Assembly: GCF_001636695.1 (NCBI RefSeq)
Contig: NZ_LGEL01000034.1
Span: 1 to 52,906, forward strand
Length of the DNA stretch: 52,906 nucleotides
Source: Pedobacter panaciterrae
GTDB taxonomy: Bacteria; Bacteroidota; Bacteroidia; Sphingobacteriales; Sphingobacteriaceae
Direction of reading: 5' to 3'
The notes under the pieces were generated by a model. The model was not told the DNA's origin and ran no database searches. It was given only the letters and a program-made list of their open reading frames with translations. Made by a program: the position numbers and the translations under genes. Below, piece after piece: positions 9,016 through 17,731 of the stretch; the first letter of the stretch is position 1; each line of letters opens with the position of its first letter.

Positions 9016-9159
9016 TAAGAAAAAAAAGGTACGTGTATATTAAATAATTCAAGGCCAGGGCACTTCCAGCTGACCATGTTAGTTTTTAAATCCCTATTTT
9101 TATCAAGAGAGAAGAATTATACAAAACCATAATTAAGCTCAACACGTAAATACAAAATA

Positions 9160-9834
9160 ATGCCTACCGAAAAAAAAACGAAGATGCTAAAAGTTATACT
9201 GGCAGAAGACCATAACATAGTTAGAAATGGTATCCGGATGTTATTGGAAAGTGAGCCGGATTTTGAAGTAAGTGGAGAAGCTACTAATGGTGCCGAGGTA
9301 TTGGAACTCCTTAAAAAAAATACAGAAGCTGAGCTTATTCTTGCAGATATAAATATGCCCCAAATGGATGGAATAACAATGCTTAAAGCTATAAGAACCA
9401 ATTATCCTGATATAAAAGTGGTTTTTTTATCTATGCTCGACAATGAAAAATACGTAATTCAGGCTTTTAAAGAAGGTGCTTACGGATATGTTTTTAAGAA
9501 TGTCAGTTCTGATGAGCTGATCTTTTCCCTCAGACAGGTAAATAGCGGCCATCGTTATTTGTGTACAGAGCTTGCATTGAATCTATTAGACAGATCCTTG
9601 CAGGAAAGCACCGTATTTACCACTCCGCTGGAAAGCAAAATAGATTTTTCGCAGCGGGAAGTGGAAGTACTTCACCTGATAGCTGAAGGCTTAACCAATA
9701 CAGAAATAGCCGAAAAGATCTTTATCAGCAAGAGAACAGTTGAGGGCCATCGTCAAAGCCTCCTGGAAAAAACCAACTCAAAAAACACAGCTACATTAAT
9801 TAGATTTGCTGTATTGAACGGTTTCATCTCTTAA
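9160..9834 (+). CDS. Response regulator, NarL/LuxR family
   Basis: 224 residues. The receiver domain has E16/D17, phospho-acceptor Asp63 (LILADINMPQMDG), a conserved Ser in FLSM and Lys in VFKNVS. The C-terminal LuxR-type helix-turn-helix (FSQREVEVLHLIAEGLTNTE through IAEKIFISKRTVEGHRQSLL) binds DNA. Its 3' end faces the 3' end of the HisKA_3 kinase with only 13 bp between them. NarL-type regulators are normally paired with HisKA_3 kinases, so these two convergent genes are probably a cognate pair (inference). An alternative start at codon 9 (MLKVILAED) is possible. Confidence 0.94.
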   Translation: MPTEKKTKMLKVILAEDHNIVRNGIRMLLESEPDFEVSGEATNGAEVLELLKKNTEAELILADINMPQMDGITMLKAIRTNYPDIKVVFLSMLDNEKYVIQAFKEGAYGYVFKNVSSDELIFSLRQVNSGHRYLCTELALNLLDRSLQESTVFTTPLESKIDFSQREVEVLHLIAEGLTNTEIAEKIFISKRTVEGHRQSLLEKTNSKNTATLIRFAVLNGFIS

Positions 9835-9847
9835 CCACCTTATCTTC

Positions 9848-12800
9848 CTAACTCACGGTCAGGTCTATTGGCAACACAATATGTATACGAGTACCAGACC
9901 CATCAGATTTAATCTCTGTCTTTCCATTCAACAGCCTTACCTTTGCCTTTATTGTTGACAAACCAATCCCTTTGTTTTTGACTTCAGCCCAGGTAAAACC
10001 ATTTCCATTATCTTCAACCTGTATCCGGGTAATTTTATTCTCAATCACAATTCTGACAACTGCCTGAGTAGCATACGAATGCTTAATGATATTTACCATA
10101 AGTTCTTGTACAATCCTATAAACGGAGAGCTGGATATATTTATCCAAAGCAAGCGGATCACCTGTAAAGTGACAGTTAAACGACACCTCACCTCTCAATT
10201 GCCAGCAAACATCCTCAAGGGCAGCCTTAAGTCCAAAATCTTCAAGTGCCGGGGGCATAAGTTCGTGAGATACCCTTCTGCTCTCCTGAATGCATTTAGT
10301 CAATAGCTCCTGGGCTTCATTCCATATTTTCTGTTGTTCTTTTCCAACGTCCGGAAGATTTAATTTCAGCCGATCAAGAGTAAGTTTAATACCATATAGA
10401 ATCTGTCCGATTCCATTATGTAAAGTTTCAGATATTCGTTTTCTTTCCTGTTCCTGAACTTTAAGACTCGCCCGAAATATTTCCTGTCGCTGTTGTTTTT
10501 TAGCCTCATTATGTTCAAGCCAAAGTTGATGATTTTTCTCCTGCAGTTCTCTCTGCTCGGTAATATCTTCCGAGACACCAACAATATGGCTAGGTTGACC
10601 GGATTCATCATATTTATAAATGCTCCTTCTCGTTCTTATCCAATGCACATACCCATTTGCATCAATAAGTCTATAAGTGAGTGCACTTACCTGTTTACTT
10701 TCCGCGCTTCTAAGCTCGGTTAGGTTATTATAAAAATTATTCCGGTCCTCCGGGTGAATAAATTCGTCATAAAATGAAATATCCAAATGTCTGATTTCCT
10801 GTTGAGACTTATTCAAAAGAGCAGCAATCTTATAATTGGAATAAATTTGTTTTCTATTTACCAGGTCAATAGCATAAACCATATCAGGAGCAGAATCTGC
10901 GATGCTATTTATCAACGCTGCATTTGTTTCAGCATTCTTTCGCTCGCTGATGTCCATGTTAGTTGCAACAATTCCATCTCCCATTTTTACAAACTTGCAG
11001 AAGAACCATTTATTAAAACCATCAAAAGTATACGCGTATTCTTTTCCCGCAGGTTCACCCGTTTCCATTACCTGCAACATAAGGTCAAATATCCCCACTG
11101 AGCGTACACCAGGATATTCCTGAAAATAAAGCTTACCCACAAGGTCTTTTCGATTGGTCTCCCTTTCCAATTCTTTGCTGACCATTTTTATAACAAAATC
11201 AGTAATTACACCTCGTTCATCACGGACAGCCTCCAATACCGACATGCCTATTAGGGTGCTGTCAAAAACTGACTGTAACATGTCCAAACTGTTTTTTGAC
11301 TTCAATTCATTCTGTTTATGTTCAGTAATATCATCAGTGATAACCACCAAAAGGTTATTTAATTTAGCTGCTTTAAATCGAAACCAATGATGCATTCCCT
11401 CCCCTTCATACCAGATCTCAAATTCTGCAGATCGTCCGCTTAAGGCAACTTTTTTGAACTCATCAAATACCCCTGTTGTTAATGTATTTGGAAATAACTT
11501 ACTATATAATTTACCTACTACATCATTAATGGATAGGCCGACAGTTTTTAGCGTAAATTTATTGAACATTAAGATCTCAAAATCTTCTACCTCGGCTTGC
11601 TTGTTATAAACGATGTTAAATACAGAAATGGAATTGGGCGTTGCATCAAAAATAGACTGCAACAAATCCTTGCTTTCTTTTAATTCGAGTTCAGCATTTT
11701 TTGTTTGTGTTATATCCTGCCAGATATGAAAAGCATACGTTGGTATTCCTTTCTCATTCCGACGGAAAATAGCACCTCTTAAACTCAACCAGATATAGCT
11801 TCCATTTTTGTGCTTTGCTCTATACTCAACCTGATCCGTTTCCCCGTCCTTAAGCAAGGTCACACGCTCATAATAATCCAGAAGCGATTGCAGATCATCA
11901 GCATGCACCAGATGGTCTGTTCCCTCTTCAGAAGGCATAGACATTATTTCTTCCTTGGTATATCCTACCAGCACAAGTGGGTCTTTATTAATGTATTCGA
12001 GTTTTCTTGAAGGAAGACGCACCACAGAAACTACATCTGGCAGTGTATCCATAATTGACTGGATAAAATGGCTTTGTGATTCAAGTTCCTGTTCTGCTTT
12101 TTTAAGTGCGGTAATATCTCTGTCAATAGAAAGCACACTCTGTACTTTTCCCTGTAAATCAAATTCAGGCACCATCTTGGAAAAATAGAAAAGTTCTCCA
12201 TATGGGCCAGGATAACTATGATAATACTCCTGAGCCTTACCGGTATCAAAAACATCCTTCATCTTTTCCATCCAAGGCAATGATACTTCAGGAGATTGCC
12301 CGATCTGAATCTGTGTCTTGCCCAATATTTTTTCTAAAGGCCTTCCTGTCTTCTCTATATAAACCTTATTAGCAAACATCAATTGCAGGTCGGCATTCCA
12401 TCGGCTAATGATATCAGGGGTGTTTTCTACAAGTGTTTGATACTGATTTTTGCTGGCTCTAAATTCATCAATTTCAGAGAACATTACAATAGCACCTCCG
12501 TTTTCATCAGGAAAAGCAGTCATACTGATCCAGGAATTGCTAACTGCTGAAATATATTCAAATGCCTCTGTTTTATTTCCTGACAGAGCTGCATTAATCG
12601 AAATGTAACAATGTGTAGCAATAGATTCGGGAAACACCTTCCAGACATTTAAGCCTAAAATGTCTTTCTTTTTTAATTGAAAAAAGCGCTCTGCCTCCCT
12701 GTTTAGATAAACAAAGTTACCTTCCCTGTCAAGCAAATAACAGGCAACAGGAATCGAGTTGAGCAGATATCCTGAAAGACGATCAAACGAATTTGTTTCC

Positions 12801-12853
12801 ATAAAATGAACCTCCATTAATACATTTTTATTACCACCTTTTATCTCTTCCAT
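9848..12853 (-). CDS. Large six-PAS sensor kinase, HisKA_3 (NarX-like) type
   Basis: 1001 residues, soluble. Six successive PAS/PAC modules are visible at about 30-130, 136-252, 262-386, 396-514, 524-640 and 646-770, several ending in the typical DIT/DIS PAC motif. A short coiled coil leads to HisKA_3 with His812 in RISETLHNGIGQILYGIK. The HATPase domain carries VQELMVNIIKHSYA, DNGNGF and GIGLSTIKAKV. The final module (ITEQREL) resembles those next to NarL partners. Three in-frame ATGs open the frame; the third (12802, METNSFD) is preceded by GGAGG 8 bases upstream, rare in this phylum, and may be the real start. Probable partner: the convergent LuxR regulator. Confidence 0.93.
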   Translation of the reverse strand: MEEIKGGNKNVLMEVHFMETNSFDRLSGYLLNSIPVACYLLDREGNFVYLNREAERFFQLKKKDILGLNVWKVFPESIATHCYISINAALSGNKTEAFEYISAVSNSWISMTAFPDENGGAIVMFSEIDEFRASKNQYQTLVENTPDIISRWNADLQLMFANKVYIEKTGRPLEKILGKTQIQIGQSPEVSLPWMEKMKDVFDTGKAQEYYHSYPGPYGELFYFSKMVPEFDLQGKVQSVLSIDRDITALKKAEQELESQSHFIQSIMDTLPDVVSVVRLPSRKLEYINKDPLVLVGYTKEEIMSMPSEEGTDHLVHADDLQSLLDYYERVTLLKDGETDQVEYRAKHKNGSYIWLSLRGAIFRRNEKGIPTYAFHIWQDITQTKNAELELKESKDLLQSIFDATPNSISVFNIVYNKQAEVEDFEILMFNKFTLKTVGLSINDVVGKLYSKLFPNTLTTGVFDEFKKVALSGRSAEFEIWYEGEGMHHWFRFKAAKLNNLLVVITDDITEHKQNELKSKNSLDMLQSVFDSTLIGMSVLEAVRDERGVITDFVIKMVSKELERETNRKDLVGKLYFQEYPGVRSVGIFDLMLQVMETGEPAGKEYAYTFDGFNKWFFCKFVKMGDGIVATNMDISERKNAETNAALINSIADSAPDMVYAIDLVNRKQIYSNYKIAALLNKSQQEIRHLDISFYDEFIHPEDRNNFYNNLTELRSAESKQVSALTYRLIDANGYVHWIRTRRSIYKYDESGQPSHIVGVSEDITEQRELQEKNHQLWLEHNEAKKQQRQEIFRASLKVQEQERKRISETLHNGIGQILYGIKLTLDRLKLNLPDVGKEQQKIWNEAQELLTKCIQESRRVSHELMPPALEDFGLKAALEDVCWQLRGEVSFNCHFTGDPLALDKYIQLSVYRIVQELMVNIIKHSYATQAVVRIVIENKITRIQVEDNGNGFTWAEVKNKGIGLSTIKAKVRLLNGKTEIKSDGSGTRIHIVLPIDLTVS

Positions 12854-12976
12854 TAATCAGTAAAATAGCCAACTCTTACAACAATCAATCTTAATGTTTT
12901 TCAATTAATATTATGGTATCCAAAACCTTTTAAATTCTGGGGTGTTAACCAATTATCAGATATCAATCTTACAGTT

Positions 12977-13174
12977 ATGAAGCAAAAGACCAAGACCCCA
13001 ACCGCACTTACATTTTTAAAAACAGCAGCTTACAGAAAAGCCAATTGTTACTTCCATGCCGATGAAGATTTCAGAGAAGATTGGGAATGGGGTAATGCTA
13101 AATCTGAAGAAATGGGTAACAAAATCAATGCTGCCAAAACGCAAAACAAAAGCATTATCAAAAGTAACGTTTAA
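12977..13174 (+). CDS. Small basic protein, unknown
   Basis: 65 residues, Lys- and Asn-rich, no membrane segment and no recognised domain. Aromatic and acidic residues cluster in the middle (HADEDFREDWEWGNAKSEE). It stands alone between two minus-strand genes with its own 123-bp upstream space, and has codon use like its neighbours. It may be a real small protein, but there is no homology evidence. Confidence 0.45.
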   Translation: MKQKTKTPTALTFLKTAAYRKANCYFHADEDFREDWEWGNAKSEEMGNKINAAKTQNKSIIKSNV

Positions 13175-13207
13175 ATATATCTAAATTTAAATTTCGCATT
13201 TAATCAA

Positions 13208-13972
13208 TCAGTTATCAGTAATATAAGCACGCAATGAATTCAGGTTTTCGATGGCATTCCCCATTGTATTATTAAAATAAGCAAAAACCTGCTTGCCATT
13301 TCTAATCCAGTTTCGGATATAGGATGCGTATTCATAAAGGAAACTATCTTCATAACTCCCACGGTAATCTCCATTAGGGCCATGGAACCTTACATAAACA
13401 AAATCATCTGCAGGGTCTAACATATACCCGCCTTCATGAATTTTATCATGCAGAACCAATCCCATCTCATAATCTTCCAATACACTATATGTCTCTTGCT
13501 GATACCAGCTTTGGTGCCTAAACTCCACAGCCACACTCCACAGCTTCTGCGGATCAGCCTTGCGAATGCAATTCAATAGTTCCACAAACTCCCTTATATG
13601 AACAAATTTAATGCTTGCCGGAAACTGTACCAAAAGACATCCGCTCTTATGCCCTGCGGGTGCTATACGCTCCATAAATTGAGCAACCGAATCTGGTTCA
13701 AATGCCAGCCCGTTATTATGAGTAATTTCCCAGAATAATTTAAAAGTAAACTTAAAATTTTCAGGTGTATCAGCTGCCCATCTGGCCACTGTAGCAGCCT
13801 GGGGAACTTTATAAAATGAACTATTGATTTCAATGCTGTTGAAAAGTGAACCATAGTAACACAGACGACTCTTAGTTTTAAACTCCATAGGATAAAACTC
13901 CTTGTTAGGTACAGGCAATAAAAGTCCGCTTGTACCCGAATAGTATTCCCCTTTAAGAACTTTCTTTGTCAT
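13208..13972 (-). CDS. DUF72 family protein (YecE-like)
   Basis: 254 residues. The DUF72 fold, a TIM-barrel-like family of unknown biochemical role, is indicated by YYSGTSGLLLPVPNKEFYP at the start. Family motifs follow: FNSIEINSSFYKVP, PENFKFTFKLFWEITH, GCLLVQFPASIKF, SVAVEFRHQSWY, DFVYVRFHGPNGDYRGSYED, and the ending KQVFAYFNNTMGNAIENL. All are typical family blocks in the correct order and the length is normal. It appears to be a single-gene unit with 153 bp of AT-rich upstream DNA shared with the divergent cold-shock gene. Confidence 0.93.
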   Translation of the reverse strand: MTKKVLKGEYYSGTSGLLLPVPNKEFYPMEFKTKSRLCYYGSLFNSIEINSSFYKVPQAATVARWAADTPENFKFTFKLFWEITHNNGLAFEPDSVAQFMERIAPAGHKSGCLLVQFPASIKFVHIREFVELLNCIRKADPQKLWSVAVEFRHQSWYQQETYSVLEDYEMGLVLHDKIHEGGYMLDPADDFVYVRFHGPNGDYRGSYEDSFLYEYASYIRNWIRNGKQVFAYFNNTMGNAIENLNSLRAYITDN

Positions 13973-14125
13973 GCTTAGTCAAACACACAGTAAAAAGGAA
14001 TGTTTAAAGAAAATACAGTTTATACTTATTTAATATTTCTTAAACATTTTAAAAACTAAAATGTTAATTTAAAATTATATACAAATCAACTTATAACTAA
14101 ATCTTAAACCCAATCAAAAAACAAC

Positions 14126-14317
14126 ATGCCAGAAGGAACAGTAAAATTTTTCAATGAGTCAAAGGGATTTGGCTTTATCGTACCAGACAACGGGGATCCT
14201 GAAATTTTTGTACATGTCAGTAGTTTAACTGGCCCAATCAAAGAAAAAGACAGAGTAAGTTTCGAGACCGAAAATGGTAAAAGAGGAGTCAACGCAGTCA
14301 AAGTAAAGAAAATATAA
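14126..14317 (+). CDS. Cold-shock domain protein (CspA family)
   Basis: 63 residues forming one cold-shock domain. The RNA-binding motifs RNP1 (KGFGFI) and RNP2 (IFVHVS) are both present. Such proteins bind single-stranded RNA and DNA and melt mRNA structure during cold or stationary phase. An AT-rich leader precedes it, as expected for regulated csp genes, and a strong terminator follows at once. Confidence 0.97.
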   Translation: MPEGTVKFFNESKGFGFIVPDNGDPEIFVHVSSLTGPIKEKDRVSFETENGKRGVNAVKVKKI

Positions 14318-14322
14318 AGACT

Positions 14323-14360
14323 GAAAAAAAAAGCATCTTGTATTAAAGATGCTTTTTTTA
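14323..14360. terminator. Bidirectional intrinsic terminator
   Basis: A 9-bp stem (AAGCATCTT / AAGATGCTT) with a 6-base loop is flanked by an A-run on the left and a T-run on the right. It ends the cold-shock gene on the plus strand and the 14368-14652 gene on the minus strand. Confidence 0.9.
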
Positions 14361-14367
14361 TTGTATT

Positions 14368-14652
14368 TTAATGAGAAAGGTAACTTTCAATCTCTTCCCC
14401 AATCGCATCCACAGTAGCCTCATTCAAGATCACTTGTAATCTTTCCCCTTTTAATTCAGGTTCATATAAGGGGAGATCTCCAATCTCCATCTCTTCTATT
14501 TCTACTAAATCCCATTCACCGCCATTAAAAGTCACACCTCCCATTACCCCACCAAAATAAATCACTTTAAAATAATTTTCCTTTACCTGAAGAATAGTTA
14601 AAGTCACTTCCTTTTCTCCATAACCGACTTTAATATTAAATGCTTCTTTCAT
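14368..14652 (-). CDS. Small conserved-looking protein, unknown
   Basis: 94 residues, acidic, no signal peptide or membrane segment. The N-terminal half is beta-rich (FNIKVGYGEKEVTLTILQVK, FKVIYFGGVMGG) and the C-terminal part is a Glu-rich helix. The composition suggests a folded cytoplasmic protein. It is convergent with the cold-shock gene and separated from the ABC transporter upstream by 90 bp. No family is recognised. Confidence 0.7.
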   Translation of the reverse strand: MKEAFNIKVGYGEKEVTLTILQVKENYFKVIYFGGVMGGVTFNGGEWDLVEIEEMEIGDLPLYEPELKGERLQVILNEATVDAIGEEIESYLSH

Positions 14653-14742
14653 GTGTATCTATTTAAGTTGCTTGATATACCACTGTCTAACAAGGCATTA
14701 AAACACTGTCCAGGTAAAAAAGTTTGAAAGCAATCTAATTAT

Positions 14743-16500
14743 CTACTCAATTATGACTTCCCGTCTTTCTCCTACCTGCTGGCGCCACATGGAATAATAA
14801 AGGCCTCTTTGCTCCAATAACTCATTGTGAGTGCCTGCTTCTGAAATAGTTCCCTTTTCAAGAACATAGATCACATCTGCGTGCATGATCGTAGAAAGTC
14901 GATGAGCAATCAGTATGGTCATTTGCTGTCTGCTGTCTGATATTTCTCTAATGGTAGACGTAATCTCCTCCTCGGTCAAAGAATCTAATGCTGAAGTAGC
15001 TTCATCGAAAATCAGTAATTGGGGTTGACGTAATAATGCCCTGGCAATAGACAATCGTTGCTTTTCCCCACCAGATAGCTTCATGCCACTTTCTCCTAAT
15101 AGTGTATTTAAACCATGAGAAGCTCTTGCAACCAATCCGGATGCAGATGCTTTTTCCAATGCAGCATTAATATCATCATCTGTAGCAGCCGGATTAACAA
15201 AAAGCAGGTTATCTTTAATAGAGCCAGCATACAGTTGTGTATCCTGCGTTACAAAGCCTATTTGCCTTCTAAGAGGATTATATTGGATTTGAGTTGATGA
15301 CACATCGTTGAAATATATATTTCCTTCTACAGGAATATACAATCCAACAAGTAACTTAACCAAAGTTGATTTACCCGACCCTGATGGCCCAACAAAAGCT
15401 ATTGTCTCTCCCAGCTTAATCTTAAATGATATGCCATCAATGGCATTATAACCAGCTGTTTTATGTCTGAATACTACGTTATCAAATTGCAGCTTTTCAA
15501 GTTTACCAATCTTAATTGAATTTTCGGGACGCTGCTCCACTGGTTTATTCATCAGCCTGTCAAAATTATTTAAAGATGCGTCTGCTTCTCTATAGAGAAC
15601 AATCATATTTCCAAGGTCCTGTAAGGGAGTAAATATGGCTGTTGAAATAAATTGCATGGCAATCAATTCTCCCGTACTAAGTACTTTCCGAAAAATAAGC
15701 CAAAGGAGAATGAAAAGAATAGATTGCTTTAATAAATTTAGCATGTTCCCTTGTAAAAAGGATAGGAAACTTACCTTGCCAGCTTTTTGCATTTCCAAAT
15801 TAAAAATTTTCAACGTTTGTTCATTCAGTCGCCTGATCTCGGGAAACGTCAAACCAAGACTTTTAACCAATTCTATATTACGCAGGCTTTCAGTAATAAC
15901 TCCGGCCTGGATGTCAGTTTGCCTATTGATAGATCTTTGGATCCCTTTTATCCTTTTCGATACCAGTCCTGTAAGTGAACCGAGCAGCACAATTCCTATA
16001 AAGAAAACCGGAACCAGCAACCAGTTCTTATTGATGCTGTACCAGATTAAAAAACCTATACCTACAAGAGATGAGAACAGGACGTTAATAAATGAGTTAA
16101 TAAACCGCTCAGCATCAGTTTTAACCTTTTGCAGAACAGAAAGTGTGGTTCCGCTTCTGCTCTCTTCAAATTCCTGAAATGAGAGCCTTAGTGTTTGTTT
16201 TAGTCCATCATTGAAAACATGCATTCCAAAACGTGCCACTGCTTTACGGGTTATATAATCCTGTGCAGCTTTACATAGCTTAGCCATTACAGCAATGCCA
16301 AGTGCTAATACCAACCAATACAAAATGCCATGTATCAATTCATTTTCAGATAAGTGGTTCTTATTGGTAGCATACTCATCTATGATCTTTCCAAATATAA
16401 TAGGATCAACCAAGCTAAGCAGCTGAGCTGCAGCAGCCAATACTAAAGACAGAAAAACAAGCTTACGGTGTGGTTTAAGATATTTCCAAAGTATGTTCAT
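14743..16500 (-). CDS. ABC transporter, fused membrane and ATPase domains
   Basis: 585 residues, a half-size exporter. The N-terminal membrane domain (about 1-315) has hydrophobic helices at about 14-35, 58-78, 140-157, 160-180 and 255-275. The ATPase domain has Walker A at 371-379 (GPSGSGKST), Q-loop (FVTQD), signature LSGGE at 475-479, Walker B LLIFDE at 495-500, D-loop SALD and H-loop IAHRLS. It should work as a homodimer exporting a lipid, peptide or drug (MsbA/LmrA-like group). The substrate cannot be read from sequence. It is divergent from the sigma factor at 16825. Confidence 0.94.
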   Translation of the reverse strand: MNILWKYLKPHRKLVFLSLVLAAAAQLLSLVDPIIFGKIIDEYATNKNHLSENELIHGILYWLVLALGIAVMAKLCKAAQDYITRKAVARFGMHVFNDGLKQTLRLSFQEFEESRSGTTLSVLQKVKTDAERFINSFINVLFSSLVGIGFLIWYSINKNWLLVPVFFIGIVLLGSLTGLVSKRIKGIQRSINRQTDIQAGVITESLRNIELVKSLGLTFPEIRRLNEQTLKIFNLEMQKAGKVSFLSFLQGNMLNLLKQSILFILLWLIFRKVLSTGELIAMQFISTAIFTPLQDLGNMIVLYREADASLNNFDRLMNKPVEQRPENSIKIGKLEKLQFDNVVFRHKTAGYNAIDGISFKIKLGETIAFVGPSGSGKSTLVKLLVGLYIPVEGNIYFNDVSSTQIQYNPLRRQIGFVTQDTQLYAGSIKDNLLFVNPAATDDDINAALEKASASGLVARASHGLNTLLGESGMKLSGGEKQRLSIARALLRQPQLLIFDEATSALDSLTEEEITSTIREISDSRQQMTILIAHRLSTIMHADVIYVLEKGTISEAGTHNELLEQRGLYYSMWRQQVGERREVIIE

Positions 16501-16824
16501 ATTAATCGATTAATGTTACACTTTCAACCCTCAATCTGCTGTCATGAATACTCTTTATTACTTTTTTAAAATAAGGACTAATGTCAGAAAGTATCTAAAT
16601 TACTGAAAAATTGAGAACAGGCCATTGATAAACAGACAAATTAAAATGATTTATCATAAATAAAATTAAATGACTATAATAAGTTAATTGTTATTGTTTT
16701 TTTTTCATTGATTTGTATTCATTGTTTAAAAAATGAACGTAATTTGGTTTTAAAATCTTAAAAACTCTTTAATATTGCATTCAGATTCAATGTGTTGTTT
16801 CTGTTTTTGGGGTATAATAACTGC
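16501..16824. other. AT-rich divergent intergenic region
   Basis: 324 bp between the divergent ABC transporter and the ECF sigma gene. It is very AT-rich with runs of T near 16698-16706. A near-consensus -7 box (TAATATTG, one mismatch to TAnnTTTG) lies about 50 bp before the sigma start. No gene or strong hairpin was seen. Confidence 0.4.
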
Positions 16825-17403
16825 ATGTTACACTATGATATTCTTTCTGATTGCGAATTGGTTACTTTGCTTAAGGCAGGAGATGATCAAGCCTATGCTG
16901 CAATTTATGATAGGTATAAGGTACTAATGTTTCGCCACGCCTGTAGTAAGATTTATGATACAGATGATGCTCAGGATATATTACAGGATGTTTTTTTGAG
17001 CCTTTGGAACAAAAGAGCCGATATTTCTGAATCTGAAAACCTGGCAGGTTACATTTACACTGCTATTCGCAATAAAACATTCAATCTGATAGCTCATCAT
17101 AAGATAAGAATCCGTTATGAAGAATCAATGCTTCATTTTGCAGAGACAGGTGCCATAACAACTGATCATTTGGTTAGGGAAAAACAATTTTCAGAATTAA
17201 TAGAACGGGAAATAGCGGCACTACCATTAAAAATGAGAAAGATCTTCATACTTAGCAGAAAAGGGCATTTGAAAAATAAAGATATTGCTATAAAGCTGGA
17301 TATATCTGAACATACGGTTGCAACTCAAATTAAACGTGCTTTAAAGATCTTAAAAACACGTTTAGGAGTAATTGCCTATTTATCTATATTATTTATTAAA
17401 TGA
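16825..17403 (+). CDS. ECF sigma factor of the first SusCD locus
   Basis: About 192 residues using ATG at 16825 (MLHYDILSDCELVTLLK); an upstream in-frame ATG at 16792 adds 11 hydrophobic residues and is less likely. Region 2 (DDAQDILQDVFLSLWNKRADI) and region 4 (LPLKMRKIFILSRKGHLKNK, DIAIKLDISEHTVATQIKRA) are clear. This is the Bacteroidota FecI-like group that is released by a FecR partner when the SusC receptor signals through its STN domain. FecR follows downstream after a 328-bp gap holding a palindromic element. Confidence 0.93.
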   Translation: MLHYDILSDCELVTLLKAGDDQAYAAIYDRYKVLMFRHACSKIYDTDDAQDILQDVFLSLWNKRADISESENLAGYIYTAIRNKTFNLIAHHKIRIRYEESMLHFAETGAITTDHLVREKQFSELIEREIAALPLKMRKIFILSRKGHLKNKDIAIKLDISEHTVATQIKRALKILKTRLGVIAYLSILFIK

Positions 17404-17459
17404 CTGTGATCTACATCTTTTAATGGCACACTTTTACATATAGTTGGCACACCTTTTAT

Positions 17460-17634
17460 CTTCACATCATACTTAACCTTCACGTCATGCTGAACCTTCA
17501 CGTCATACTGACCCCTTCACGTCATACTGAACCTTCACGTCATGCCGAACCCTTCACGTCATCTCGACGATAGGAGAGATCTCTTGAACTATGCATGAAC
17601 AAGAGATCTCTCCTATCGTCGAGATGACGTGAAG
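17460..17634. repeat. Palindromic repeat element, copy 1
   Basis: Six degenerate 18-19 bp direct units (CTTCACGTCATRCTGAAC type) begin at 17460, 17478, 17496, 17515, 17533 and 17552. The last unit runs into a perfect 35-bp inverted repeat: left arm 17552-17586, 13-base loop containing GCAT, right arm 17600-17634. The inner 30 bases of each arm match the elements at 40.0-40.5 and 50.1 kb; the outer bases (CTTCA/TGAAG) are particular to this locus. It fills most of the gap between sigma and FecR (17404-17731) and would form a strong hairpin in a read-through transcript. Confidence 0.95.
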
Positions 17635-17731
17635 ATAAAAAGTCTGCCATCACAAAACGTAAACTACAATAACTTTTAAAAAAAATATTTAATGAGTACC
17701 CGATTGGTCATGCTTAACTGTATAGTATTAA

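Noticed and set aside
14040-14125. Cold-shock RNA thermosensor in the csp leader
   Set aside because: The leader is AT-rich but no convincing alternative pairings were found by eye.
15635-16177. 180-codon plus-strand frame inside the ABC transporter
   Set aside because: Antisense shadow of a clear membrane domain with no own homology.
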